Origin: Spirulina major PCC 6313
Lineage (GTDB): Bacteria > Cyanobacteriota > Cyanobacteriia > Cyanobacteriales > Spirulinaceae
Direction: 5' to 3'
Assembly: GCF_001890765.1 (NCBI RefSeq)
Contig: NZ_KV878783.1
Span: 3,562,771-3,626,770, forward strand
Length of the DNA stretch: 64,000 nucleotides
The first letter of the stretch is position 1. Each line of letters begins with the position of its first letter. Of the stretch, positions 56,331 to 64,000 are shown in pieces. Below the pieces are notes generated by a model that saw nothing but the letters and a program-made list of their open reading frames with translations, did not search any database and had not been told where the DNA came from. Position numbers and translations under genes: made by a program.

Positions 56331-56864
56331 TCATGATTCAGGCTTGTAGAGAGTGACCCCTAATTTTTGCGTGAGCCACACCTCAAAATTCCGAATTGGG
56401 TACGATCGCGCCGCAATCAACGGATCAACCATCGGCTCCACCAAAATCGTAAACAGACCCAAGCGATTCCCCGCCAGGGCATCCGTGAAAAGGCGATCGC
56501 CCACCATCGCCACCGCCTCCGGCGGCAACTGCATCGCCTCCATCGCCTGGCGTAGCTTGCGCCGCGACGGTTTCCGCGCCCCCAGGATGTAGGGCAAATT
56601 CAACGACTCTGCAATCCCCCCAATCCGCGACTCACTGAGGTTATTGCTCACCAACCACAGCGCAACGTGCTGACGAATTTCCTCAATCCAAGCCACCACC
56701 TCCGGCGATACCTGCCGTTGTTTGAGGGGCACGAGGGTTTCATCCACATCTAAAATCAGGCCCTGGAGATGATGGGTTTTCACCACCTCCGGCGTTAACT
56801 CTAAAATCGTCCCCCCCAGTACCAAACTGGGGCTAAGTAAGTGATCCCATCGTCCATTGACCAT
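56331..56864 (-). CDS. YqeG-family HAD IIIA-type phosphatase
   Basis: The 177-residue protein contains GLILDVDETLVPLKQ with the HAD nucleophile Asp and acid Asp, the WLVSNNLSESRI motif II, GARKPSRRKLRQAM with the motif III Lys, and MVGDRLFTDALAGNRLGLFTILV (motif IV). The family acts on phosphoglycerophosphate in some bacteria and algal relatives, so a role in phosphatidylglycerol synthesis is possible. It lies downstream of mltG on the same strand. Confidence 0.9.
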   Translation of the reverse strand: MVNGRWDHLLSPSLVLGGTILELTPEVVKTHHLQGLILDVDETLVPLKQRQVSPEVVAWIEEIRQHVALWLVSNNLSESRIGGIAESLNLPYILGARKPSRRKLRQAMEAMQLPPEAVAMVGDRLFTDALAGNRLGLFTILVEPMVDPLIAARSYPIRNFEVWLTQKLGVTLYKPES

Positions 56865-56895
56865 TGTGTTTCTGTCCTGAATTCAGTGCGAATAA

Positions 56896-57972
56896 TTAAG
56901 GCGGGGGACTGGGGAGCGATCGCCCCGCCCGAATCCGTTGGGTCGCGGCTTCATGCTCCTCTAAGGTGCGACTAAACACATGGGTGCCGTCATACCGTGC
57001 CACAAAAAAAAGATAGTCCGTCGCCACCGGATTCAGCGTTGCCACCAAACTCCCCTGGCCCGGACTCGCGATCGGCCCCGGCGGTATCCCCGGATTGAGA
57101 TAGGTATTATAGGGCGACGGCGTTTGCACATCCGCCAAGGTGAGGGGTTGATCCGGGGTTTGCCGTCGTCCCAACACATATTCCACCGTCGGATCAGATT
57201 CGAGGCGCATCTCCTGCGCCAACCGTTGGCGAAACACCCCCGCAATGATCCCCCGCTCCTCCGCCACGCCCGCTTCTTTCTCCACCATGCTCGCCAAAGT
57301 TACCCATTCCAACAACGACAAACCGGGATCGGCCTGCTCTTGATAGAGAGGTAATGCTTTCTGCTCAAACCGTTGCAGCATGGTCACGATCACTGCTTGG
57401 GGTGTAGTTCCGTCTGGGGGTAGTTGGTAGGTGTCGGGGAAGAGGAAGCCCTCAACGGTGGTGATATCTGCCGGGAGCCAGGCAAACTGATCCCTAGGAA
57501 CGGTTTGGGCAGCCTGGAGAAAGGTTTCGGCGGGGAAGAGTCCTTGGGATTCGAGGGCTTGGGCAATGTCGGTTAAGCGCCAGCCTTCGGGAATGGTGAG
57601 GGTGGATTGAAACACTTGCCCCGTCCAAATCGATTGCGCGATCGCCGTCATATCCTGACCCGGCGACAACACATATTGCCCCGCCTTAAAACTCCCGGCT
57701 TGATCCTGCAACGCCAACCAAAACGCCCAAATATTCCACGCCCACGCCGAATGAATCACCCCCGCCGCCTCAAGATCCGCCCCAATCTGGCGCGTTGATG
57801 TATCCGCAGGCACTTCCACCTGAATTTCCACCGGCTGATTCTCCGCCTCGATCATCACCGGCGACATCGCCCAGCGCCACCACTGGTAACCATGCCAGCC
57901 ACTCAGCAGCAGCACCCCCGGCAAAATACCAAGGGGATACAACCACTGCGAGAATGAACTAAGCTTTTTCAT
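56896..57972 (-). CDS. mltG: endolytic murein transglycosylase
   Basis: MltG cuts nascent glycan strands at the inner membrane and so helps set their length. The 358-residue protein has a signal anchor (about 10-28), a LysM-like region (VEVPADTSTRQIGADLEAAG), IPEGWRLTDIAQAL and the YceG core. The catalytic Glu lies in MVEKEAGVAEERGIIAGVF and is followed by ESDPTVEYVLG, SPYNTYLNPGIPPGPIASPG. The start MKKLSSFSQ is preferred to one six codons upstream. It lies between DUF3727 and yqeG genes. Confidence 0.93.
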   Translation of the reverse strand: MKKLSSFSQWLYPLGILPGVLLLSGWHGYQWWRWAMSPVMIEAENQPVEIQVEVPADTSTRQIGADLEAAGVIHSAWAWNIWAFWLALQDQAGSFKAGQYVLSPGQDMTAIAQSIWTGQVFQSTLTIPEGWRLTDIAQALESQGLFPAETFLQAAQTVPRDQFAWLPADITTVEGFLFPDTYQLPPDGTTPQAVIVTMLQRFEQKALPLYQEQADPGLSLLEWVTLASMVEKEAGVAEERGIIAGVFRQRLAQEMRLESDPTVEYVLGRRQTPDQPLTLADVQTPSPYNTYLNPGIPPGPIASPGQGSLVATLNPVATDYLFFVARYDGTHVFSRTLEEHEAATQRIRAGRSLPSPPP

Positions 57973-58019
57973 GGGAGCCGCGATCGCCAAGGGAGATTAA
58001 TGGCCCATCATAATCCTTT

Positions 58020-58604
58020 CTATTCTTCTTCTTCCTCTCGTTCCATTTCTTGAATGAGGAGTTCTCGCAGATGGGGCTGCAAGTCTTGGACTTCTTCAAA
58101 AGACAGGAGTTCAATTTGGCGATTTGGAGCGCGACGGGCAAACAGCAGGAGAGGATCGAGAGGTGTATAGATCTCGTATTTTTGATCGTTGTGGTAGAAA
58201 TGCGTCAGGACTTGAAAATGCTCAGATTCCACCTGTCCATTATCCGTTGGCACTTCTAGGGTCAATTCCTCCACGACTTCCGGCAGTTCGCCCGACACGG
58301 TCAGGGTGTAGGCGGCGTAGTTCAGGGTGAGATTTTGCTCCGAGAGGACAGCTTTGGCATCAGCAAACACTTGCTCAATTTCCTCATCTTCTTCCACCCA
58401 GGCGGCATCGGCTTCATCATCATCGCTATCCCAAGCAATGATGGTCACGGGCGAGTCTACGGGTAAGAGAATCAAATACGTGTTACCGCTGTCTTTAAAG
58501 CTCTGCTCCACAGAACATTCTAGCGATCGCCCTGCTTCATCCAATAACGTCACACTATCGGGAATGGATGGGTCGTGATCAGAGGGAAATGGAGGGGACG
58601 GCAT
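58020..58604 (-). CDS. DUF3727 family protein (DUF1292-like N-terminus)
   Basis: The 194-residue acidic protein has a DUF1292-like N-terminal part (VTLLDEAGRSLECSVEQSF, YLILLPVDSPV) and a C-terminal DUF3727 part (YHNDQKYEIYTPLDPLLLFARR, IELLSFEEVQDLQPHL). It ends in a Glu-rich tail. The ATG two codons inside a TTG was chosen. It precedes mltG and yqeG, a gene order I recall from other cyanobacteria. Function unknown; its chloroplast relatives are uncharacterised. Confidence 0.85.
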   Translation of the reverse strand: MPSPPFPSDHDPSIPDSVTLLDEAGRSLECSVEQSFKDSGNTYLILLPVDSPVTIIAWDSDDDEADAAWVEEDEEIEQVFADAKAVLSEQNLTLNYAAYTLTVSGELPEVVEELTLEVPTDNGQVESEHFQVLTHFYHNDQKYEIYTPLDPLLLFARRAPNRQIELLSFEEVQDLQPHLRELLIQEMEREEEEE

Positions 58605-58789
58605 AGTCAATCCAGTGCGGCAACGAAAGGTAGCTCTCAGAATATCAAAAAAGGGGAAAGGGGCATACGCTTCAACGGGTGATCGAAGAACGTGGCTGGC
58701 TCGATGCTACCCGATTTCACCCTGGGCGTAGCATTGATGAGGATTGGATCTGACTCCGCCGCAGCCGGGACAATCTCAGGCTGGGACGA

Positions 58790-59353
58790 TTACGGAGCGC
58801 GATCGGGTTGGATTAAGCTGGGTAGCCAGTTGCGGCTAAATTGGCAATCTTGGAGCATGGCTTCAGACAGGGCCGCATCTCGCGCATCGCTGGAATCAAA
58901 TTGATAGTTGCCCGTTCGCGCTTGTTCGTAGGCGCGTGGGTCGGTCAAGAGGGCGAGGGTTGAGCGACGATAACGACAGAGGGCATAGACGGCTTGACGC
59001 TGGGGGTTTTTGAGGAGGAAGGCATTCATTTGGACGACACAGCGATCGCCCTCCCAGGCTCGCACCACACTTTCGATCGCCACATCCGGAATCAGCGGAA
59101 ACCCGATCGCCGTTGCCGCCGGTTGGCAACGCGCCAGCCGATCCAAAAAGGGTACAGGGTCGAGATAGTCCCGCGCTACCGGATCAGCCGGGACAGGCCG
59201 CCCATTATCGAGGCAGATGCGGCGACCGTCGGGATCGATGTAGTACTCATCGCAGGGGGGATCATTGGCGATCGCACTGTGGGGATCGGCCAGAACACTG
59301 AGGAGAGCGATCGCGCTGCTGTATACAAGGGTGGCAACTGTTTTGGAAAACAT
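58790..59353 (-). CDS. exported Cys-containing protein of unknown function
   Basis: The 187-residue product has a signal peptide (LVYSSAIALLSVLADPHSAIA) and a mature part with about six Cys (PPCDEYYIDPDGRRICLDNG, LARCQPAA, GDRCVVQM, YALCRYRR, LQDCQFS), an even number consistent with disulfides in the periplasm. It starts DPPCDEYYIDPDGRRICLD, a short motif that recurs in cyanobacterial exported proteins as far as I recall. No catalytic motif is seen. Confidence 0.72.
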   Translation of the reverse strand: MFSKTVATLVYSSAIALLSVLADPHSAIANDPPCDEYYIDPDGRRICLDNGRPVPADPVARDYLDPVPFLDRLARCQPAATAIGFPLIPDVAIESVVRAWEGDRCVVQMNAFLLKNPQRQAVYALCRYRRSTLALLTDPRAYEQARTGNYQFDSSDARDAALSEAMLQDCQFSRNWLPSLIQPDRAP

Positions 59354-59410
59354 AGCATTAACTCGTTGGGGATTCTGAATTAAGAAGACTCCATCCTCTG
59401 TAGTGCGGGC

Positions 59411-59550
59411 ATCTTGCCCGCTGGGATTTAATCTTGCCCGCTGGGATTTAATCTTGCCCGCTAGGATTTAATCTTGCCCGCTAGGATTTAATCTTGCCCG
59501 CTGGGATTTAATCTTGCCCGCTGAGATTTAATCTTGCCCGCTGGGATTCA
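59411..59550. repeat. seven tandem copies of a 20-base repeat
   Basis: ATCTTGCCCGCTGGGATTTA repeats seven times from 59411 with one or two substitutions (CTAGG, CTGAG). The unit matches part of the 44.5-44.7 kb dispersed repeat (GCAAGATGCCCGC...TTAAATC), so it may have arisen by slippage from one such element. It is preceded by GCGGGC, complementary to GCCCGC. Confidence 0.92.
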
Positions 59551-59650
59551 GACAAGACAGGGAGCAGGATGCTCCCACCCCCTGCACACTTCAAATTTTG
59601 TCGTACATTTCAATGTTTGTCCTGTGTTAAGAGACCTCTGACTCAACTTC

Positions 59651-59977
59651 TCAAATTTGATAACCGAGAGGACGGAGAATGGAAGGCACTTGGGCGGCGC
59701 GATCGCCTTGCAATTCTAAGGTCATGTCCTTCACCGCCCCCCCTGCACCACAGGAGGTTTTCAGGGTTTTGAGGAGGGCTTTGAGGGTCGCATCCGAGGT
59801 TTGAAAGCCGCTGATGATCGTCACGGTTTTACCTTTGCGGCCTTTGCGGGTGACTTGGATCTTCAGTTTTTGTTGCTGCGGGGGGAGATCGGGAGTCGCA
59901 GGGGCGATCGCCGCTTCGGTGCTAGGGGAACCGAATTCAGAATAGACGACACGATTTTTAGCAGGACGGGCAGCCAT
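59651..59977 (-). CDS. SUI1/YciH-family translation initiation-like factor
   Basis: The 108-residue protein starts MAARPAKNRVVYSEFG and contains IQVTRKGRKGKTVTIISGF and LKTSCGAGGAVKDMTLELQGD, the eIF1/SUI1 signature of YciH proteins. These bind the small ribosomal subunit and affect start-codon fidelity in vitro. The Met at 59977 is the usual start; an upstream in-frame codon extends into proS. It is divergent from proS with 75 bases between. Confidence 0.9.
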   Translation of the reverse strand: MAARPAKNRVVYSEFGSPSTEAAIAPATPDLPPQQQKLKIQVTRKGRKGKTVTIISGFQTSDATLKALLKTLKTSCGAGGAVKDMTLELQGDRAAQVPSILRPLGYQI

Positions 59978-60052
59978 AGAGATGATTACAAGGAGAGGTG
60001 GTCTTCCTGATATTCTAGGGGGTGCTATCTCGCTTGAAGGAAGCCTTTTGCC

Positions 60053-61855
60053 ATGCGCCTGTCTCAGATGCTTTTCGTTACGCTGCGGGAATCGCCAGCG
60101 GAAGCGGTGATTCCCAGTCATCAACTGCTGTTGCGGGCAGGCTATATCCGCCGCACCGGGAGCGGGGTCTATAGCTATTTGCCGTTGATGTGGCGGGTGT
60201 TGCGCAAGGTGTCGCAGATTGTGCGCGAAGAGATGGACGCGACGGGGGCGCAGGAATGTTTGTTACCCCAACTGCAACCGGCGGAACTGTGGCAAGAGTC
60301 CGGGCGTTGGGATACCTATACGAAAGCCGAGGGGATTATGTTTGCGTTCCGCGATCGCCAAGATCGCGATGTGGCCCTAGGGCCCACCCATGAGGAGGTG
60401 ATTACGGCGATCGCCAAAGACATGATCCGCTCCTACCGCCAATTGCCCCAACATTTGTATCAAATTCAAAGTAAATTCCGCGATGAAATTCGCCCCCGCT
60501 TTGGCCTGATGCGCGGCCGTGAATTCATCATGAAAGACGGCTATTCCTTCCACACCGATGAAGCGAGCCTCAAAGCCACCTACGCCGACATGGATCGGGC
60601 CTATCGCAATATGTTCCGCCGTTGTGGGTTAGACTTTGTTGCCGTGGAAGCGGATTCCGGCGCGATCGGCGGGTCGGGGTCTCAAGAATTTATGGTCTTG
60701 GCAGACATTGGCGAAGACGAGGTGCTCTACACCCCGGATCAACGCTACGCCGCCAACGTGGAAAAAGCCACCTCGATTCCCCCCGATGCGATCGCCTCTC
60801 CCTTCACCACCTACGCAAAACGCCCCACCCCCAACACCGCCACGATCGCCACCCTGGCCGAGTTGGCCGACTGTTCCCCGACTGCGATCGTCAAAAATGT
60901 CCTCTATCAAGTCACCTACGACACCGGGTTAATCGTCTTGATTTTGGTGAGTATTCGCGGTGATCAGGATGTGAACGATGTGAAATTGCAAAACGAGGCG
61001 GCCCGGATGGCGGCGGACTTTGGCGCGAGTACGGTGCTGAGTGTGGACGTTCCCGATGCGGAGATGCAGCAAAAATGGGCGGCGCATCCCTTGCCCCTGG
61101 GCTATATCGCGCCGGATTTAGGGGATGACTACATCGCGAAAACGGCGCTGATTCATCCGCACTTTGTCCGCTTGGCTGATCCGACGGTGGTGGAGTTGAA
61201 AAACTTTGCCACAGGGGCCAATGAGGCGGGGCATCATGTGTTTGGTGCGAATTGGGGTGAACAGTTTGACCTGCCGAAGGTGGTGGATCTGCGCAAGGCG
61301 ATGGCGGGCGATCGCGCTCACCATGACCCCAGCCAAACCCTCCAATCCGCACGGGGGATCGAAGTGGGCCACATTTTCCAACTGGGGACGAAATATTCCC
61401 AAGCCATGGGCGCAACCTTCACCAACGAAGCCGGGGAGGAAATGCCCCTGGTGATGGGTTGTTATGGTGTGGGCGTGTCGCGTCTGGCACAGTCGGCGGT
61501 GGAACAATGCCACGACAAGGACGGGATGATCTGGCCCGTGGCGATCGCCCCCTATCAGGTGATCATCGTTATTCCTAACATGAGCGATGCCGACGCAGTG
61601 GCGGCCGCAGAAACACTCTACGCCGATTGTGAAGCGGCAGGGCTAGAGGTGCTCCTCGATGACCGCACCGAACGCGCCGGGGTGAAGTTCAAGGATGCAG
61701 ACCTAATCGGCATTCCCTACCGGATTGTAACGGGGCGATCGCTCAAACAGGGCAAAGTAGAAGTCGTCCAACGGGCCACAAAAGCAGCCCAAGAAATCCC
61801 CCTCGGTGATGTGGTGGCGACCCTGAAAGACTGGTACGAGGCAGCGATCGCTTAA
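60053..61855 (+). CDS. proS: prolyl-tRNA synthetase
   Basis: ProRS charges tRNA-Pro. The 600-residue bacterial-type class II enzyme has motif 1 in [20 protein letters not shown], motif 2 in [26 protein letters not shown], and motif 3 in [14 protein letters not shown]. Between motifs 2 and 3 lies the long insertion that edits mischarged Ala (about 225-405). A C-terminal anticodon domain ([14 protein letters not shown]) closes it. Length is normal. Confidence 0.97.
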   Translation: MRLSQMLFVTLRESPAEAVIPSHQLLLRAGYIRRTGSGVYSYLPLMWRVLRKVSQIVREEMDATGAQECLLPQLQPAELWQESGRWDTYTKAEGIMFAFRDRQDRDVALGPTHEEVITAIAKDMIRSYRQLPQHLYQIQSKFRDEIRPRFGLMRGREFIMKDGYSFHTDEASLKATYADMDRAYRNMFRRCGLDFVAVEADSGAIGGSGSQEFMVLADIGEDEVLYTPDQRYAANVEKATSIPPDAIASPFTTYAKRPTPNTATIATLAELADCSPTAIVKNVLYQVTYDTGLIVLILVSIRGDQDVNDVKLQNEAARMAADFGASTVLSVDVPDAEMQQKWAAHPLPLGYIAPDLGDDYIAKTALIHPHFVRLADPTVVELKNFATGANEAGHHVFGANWGEQFDLPKVVDLRKAMAGDRAHHDPSQTLQSARGIEVGHIFQLGTKYSQAMGATFTNEAGEEMPLVMGCYGVGVSRLAQSAVEQCHDKDGMIWPVAIAPYQVIIVIPNMSDADAVAAAETLYADCEAAGLEVLLDDRTERAGVKFKDADLIGIPYRIVTGRSLKQGKVEVVQRATKAAQEIPLGDVVATLKDWYEAAIA

Positions 61856-61984
61856 CCTCATGATCCGGTCATCAAGAGTTGCGAGATGACTACGTCGCAG
61901 GGTTTTCCTAACCCGTTGGGTTGCGGCGGATTTTGGTAGGCGCGATCGCTTCAGTACAATATAAGCAGTGAATGAGGTGCGCCA

Positions 61985-62767
61985 ATGCAAACCCCAGCCC
62001 AAGCCTTCGTAACGACTCCACCACCAAACGCGGAACCCGCCTATGAGCAGCCACCCACCGAATTAGACATCTCTCACATCGTCACTGAGGATGAAACGCC
62101 CGTGGATAACCTGATCCAGGAAAAATTGCAACGTCTGCTTGTCCATTGTCTCTATCACGCTTTTCGCAGCGAGCAACCGTTTATTGCGATGGCTGATGTG
62201 GGGCTGTTTTCGGCACTCCATGGGCCGCCCCTCGTGCCCGATGTGATGCTCAGTTTAGGGGTAGAAATTGCCGCTGATTGGAGCCAGAAGCGCCATCGTT
62301 CCTACTTTATTTGGGAATTTGGGAAGCCCCCCGATGTGGTGATTGAAATCGTGTCCAATCGGAAAGGGCACGAAGGCGATCGCAAACTCAACGACTACAG
62401 CCGGATTGGGGTGTCCTATTATGTGGTGTTTGATCCGCTGGAATATTTGTCAGCACGGGTGTTGCGGGTCTATGGGTTGCGGGAAGGTCAGTACCATCTG
62501 TTTGATGATGCCTGGTTGCCGGGGGTGGGTTTGGGTTTAACCCTGTGGTCGGGTTCCTTCGAGGGGAAACAGTACGATCGCTGGCTGCGATGGTGCGATC
62601 GCAATGGGCAAATTCTCCCCACCGGCAGCGAGCAAAGTGCCCAAGAAGCCCAACGCGCCGAACAGGAAGCCCAGCGCGCCGATACCGCCGAAGCTAAACT
62701 CGCCGCCCTGATGGCCAAACTGGCCGCCCAAGGTATCGACCCCGATCAACTGGATCACCCCGCCTGA
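61985..62767 (+). CDS. Uma2-family (DUF820) nuclease-fold protein
   Basis: The 260-residue protein has a PD-(D/E)xK-like core: VPDVMLSLGVE, PPDVVIEIVSNRKGHEGDRKLNDYSRIGVSYYVVFDP, then a C-terminal helix of AQEAQRAEQEAQRAD repeats typical of many cyanobacterial members. The family is greatly expanded in cyanobacteria and its function is unproven. Its promoter lies in the 128-base gap after proS. Confidence 0.88.
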   Translation: MQTPAQAFVTTPPPNAEPAYEQPPTELDISHIVTEDETPVDNLIQEKLQRLLVHCLYHAFRSEQPFIAMADVGLFSALHGPPLVPDVMLSLGVEIAADWSQKRHRSYFIWEFGKPPDVVIEIVSNRKGHEGDRKLNDYSRIGVSYYVVFDPLEYLSARVLRVYGLREGQYHLFDDAWLPGVGLGLTLWSGSFEGKQYDRWLRWCDRNGQILPTGSEQSAQEAQRAEQEAQRADTAEAKLAALMAKLAAQGIDPDQLDHPA

Positions 62768-62801
62768 GCTACCCTAGATCCGTTGTTATCCAGGGCTAAA
62801 C

Positions 62802-63680
62802 ATGGCGAAACGACTGTGGATTACGGGGATTGGTGGGTTTTTAGGGTGGAACGTAGCAGCGATCGCCCCTCCGGATTGGGAACTCTACGGAACCACCCAC
62901 CGCCCCGGCATTCAGCACCCCAACGCCGCGATCGCGACCCTCGACCTCACGGATCGCGCCGCCCTCACGGCCTACTTTGACCAGATCCGCCCCGATGCGG
63001 TGCTGCACCTCGCCGCCCTCTCCCGCCCCAACCACTGCCAAACCCAGCCCGAACGCTCCTACGCCGTCAACGTCACCGCCAGCGATTGGATCGCCGAACT
63101 CTGCGCCGCCCGTCAGATTCCGCTGCTTTTCACCTCTAGCGAACTCGTCTTTGACGGCCAACATCCCCCCTACGACGAAACCTCCCCCGTTTGCCCGATC
63201 AACCTCTACGGCGAGCATAAAGTGTTGGCCGAGCGGCGGATTCGCGATCGCTACCCCGCCGCCACCATTGCCCGGATGCCTGTGATGTTTGGCGTGCCGT
63301 CCCCCCAATCTGAAAGTTTCCTCCAACCCTTTTTGCGCCAACTCCGCAGCGGCGAACCCTTGCGCCTCTTCACCGACGAAATCCGGATGCCCGTCAGTGC
63401 CACCACCGCCGCCCAGGGTCTGTTTCTCCTCCTCGATCAACCGGGGGAATTGTTTCACCTGGGGGGGCGCGATCGCCTCTCCCGCTACGACATCGGCCAA
63501 CTCCTCACGGAAATTTTCGAGATTCCCACTGCCCACCTCGTCCCCTGCCGCCAAGCCGATGTCACTATGGCCGCCCCCCGTGCTGCGGATCTCACCCTCG
63601 ACAGTGGTAAAGCCTTCGCCCTCGGCTACAATCCCCCCTCGGTGCGATCGCAACTCTTGGCACTGCGTGATCAGGTGTGA
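62802..63680 (+). CDS. SDR-family NAD(P)-dependent sugar-nucleotide reductase-like (RfbD-like)
   Basis: The 292-residue protein starts MAKRLWITGIGGFLGWNVAA with the Rossmann glycine motif. It has DAVLHLAALSRPNHCQTQPE, the catalytic region FTSSELVFDGQ and LYGEHKVLAERRI with the YxxxK pair. The arrangement resembles dTDP-4-dehydrorhamnose reductase, but the substrate is not certain; other cyanobacterial SDRs look similar. It follows the Uma2 gene by 34 bases. Confidence 0.82.
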   Translation: MAKRLWITGIGGFLGWNVAAIAPPDWELYGTTHRPGIQHPNAAIATLDLTDRAALTAYFDQIRPDAVLHLAALSRPNHCQTQPERSYAVNVTASDWIAELCAARQIPLLFTSSELVFDGQHPPYDETSPVCPINLYGEHKVLAERRIRDRYPAATIARMPVMFGVPSPQSESFLQPFLRQLRSGEPLRLFTDEIRMPVSATTAAQGLFLLLDQPGELFHLGGRDRLSRYDIGQLLTEIFEIPTAHLVPCRQADVTMAAPRAADLTLDSGKAFALGYNPPSVRSQLLALRDQV

Positions 63681-63838
63681 TGGGTGTCACCCCTAATTAC
63701 TGAGAGGTATCACGGAGAAATGACAATGCGATCGTGCTTTCCCCGTGAGCAACATCATCAAAACCATCGACGCTGATCAGTGGCATGGGTCTGTCAATCC
63801 GGGAAAATACAGACATCAAGCAATCGGAGCATAACCCT

Positions 63839-64000
63839 ATGAAATTCAGCCCGTCTAGTCCGACCAGTGCAGCCCGTCGCTACACCATTCGCACTGTTGA
63901 ATTCCAAACCAGTCCCATCCTCAGACCCATGGACAAAACACGTTCACTCACAGACCGGATGGGTTTAGGGTTAAGCCGAAAACAGCAGGGGGTGCTGTAA
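63839..64000 (+). CDS. short unknown ORF at the window edge, 53 aa
   Basis: The frame starts MKFSPSSPTSAARRYTIRTVEF after GGAGCATAACCCT, which gives a fair Shine-Dalgarno sequence, and ends exactly on the last base of the window with TAA. The peptide is basic and Ser/Arg-rich (RSLTDRMGLGLSRKQQGVL) with no membrane segment. Codon use is ordinary. It may be a small regulatory protein or simply an open frame; no family is recognised. Confidence 0.45.
   Translation: MKFSPSSPTSAARRYTIRTVEFQTSPILRPMDKTRSLTDRMGLGLSRKQQGVL

Noticed and set aside
59411-59550. CRISPR array
   Set aside because: The 20-base units are directly contiguous with no spacers, and no cas gene is present.

Overview
The window comes from a cyanobacterial chromosome. 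The strongest marker is a complete allophycocyanin operon (apcA, apcB, apcC). Supporting markers are a PAM68-like photosystem II assembly factor next to rpsO, a Ycf33/DUF751 gene next to rbfA, DUF4327, a cyanobacterial CobT-like protein, and very many copies of the HIP1 octamer GCGATCGC. A 1.8-kDa-per-10-codon-scale adhesin, an exopolysaccharide cluster and many small dispersed repeats would suit a filamentous or mat-forming species, but I cannot name the genus.

Layout. 1-4.2 kb: the truncated end of an exopolysaccharide-type STAS/sugar-transferase fusion, an uncharacterised cyanobacterial protein, murF and a small membrane protein. 4.5-12.7 kb: an accessory island. It opens with a STAND NTPase carrying eight almost identical 40-residue TPRs, then holds remnants of a related gene, a TumE-type toxin-antitoxin pair, an orphan antitoxin, an AF2212-like antitoxin whose PIN toxin is split by an ISKra4-family IS, and a Phd-type antitoxin whose C-terminus is displaced by a MITE. 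12.8-24.4 kb: core genes (mnmA, apcABC, rpsO, pam68-like, aroF, a GH13 amylase, hemC, tRNA-Cys, ilvN, sixA). 24.4-26.2 kb: a solo TnpB element inserted beside a probable inverted tnpB remnant and a nested MITE. 26.2-34.7 kb: a CDF transporter, DUF4327, GH3, a GldG-like protein, a CobT-like protein, a zinc ribbon and menB. 34.7-36.3 kb: MITE debris, a small Cys-rich protein and a regulatory region with a CRP-type palindrome. 36.4-41.7 kb: one giant secreted protein combining a TPS/hemagglutinin domain, DUF4347, a beta-helix, Ig-like domains and a caspase-like CHAT domain.

41.8-50.4 kb: serS, a TerB-like protein, rbfA, ycf33, a TauE permease, amt behind an NtcA box, a SGNH hydrolase and ispH. 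50.4-56 kb: a TPR lipoprotein-like/exported protein and a leftward polysaccharide cluster (fcl, gmd, sugar transferase, GT4). 56.3-64 kb: yqeG, mltG, DUF3727, an exported protein, a SUI1/YciH factor, proS, a Uma2 nuclease-fold protein, an SDR reductase and a short unknown ORF.

Themes. Light harvesting (apcABC), tetrapyrrole synthesis (hemC), phylloquinone (menB), isoprenoids (ispH) and nitrogen uptake (amt) form the housekeeping background. The STAS-sugar transferase at the left edge and the 51.6-55.9 kb genes contribute to surface polysaccharide. The 4.5-12.7 kb island is a visibly eroding collection of conflict-type modules in which insertion footprints can be read base by base.

No single segment can be declared an undescribed system from sequence alone. 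The best candidates are the STAND/TPR gene with its adjacent island, and the secreted TPS-DUF4347-CHAT protein.
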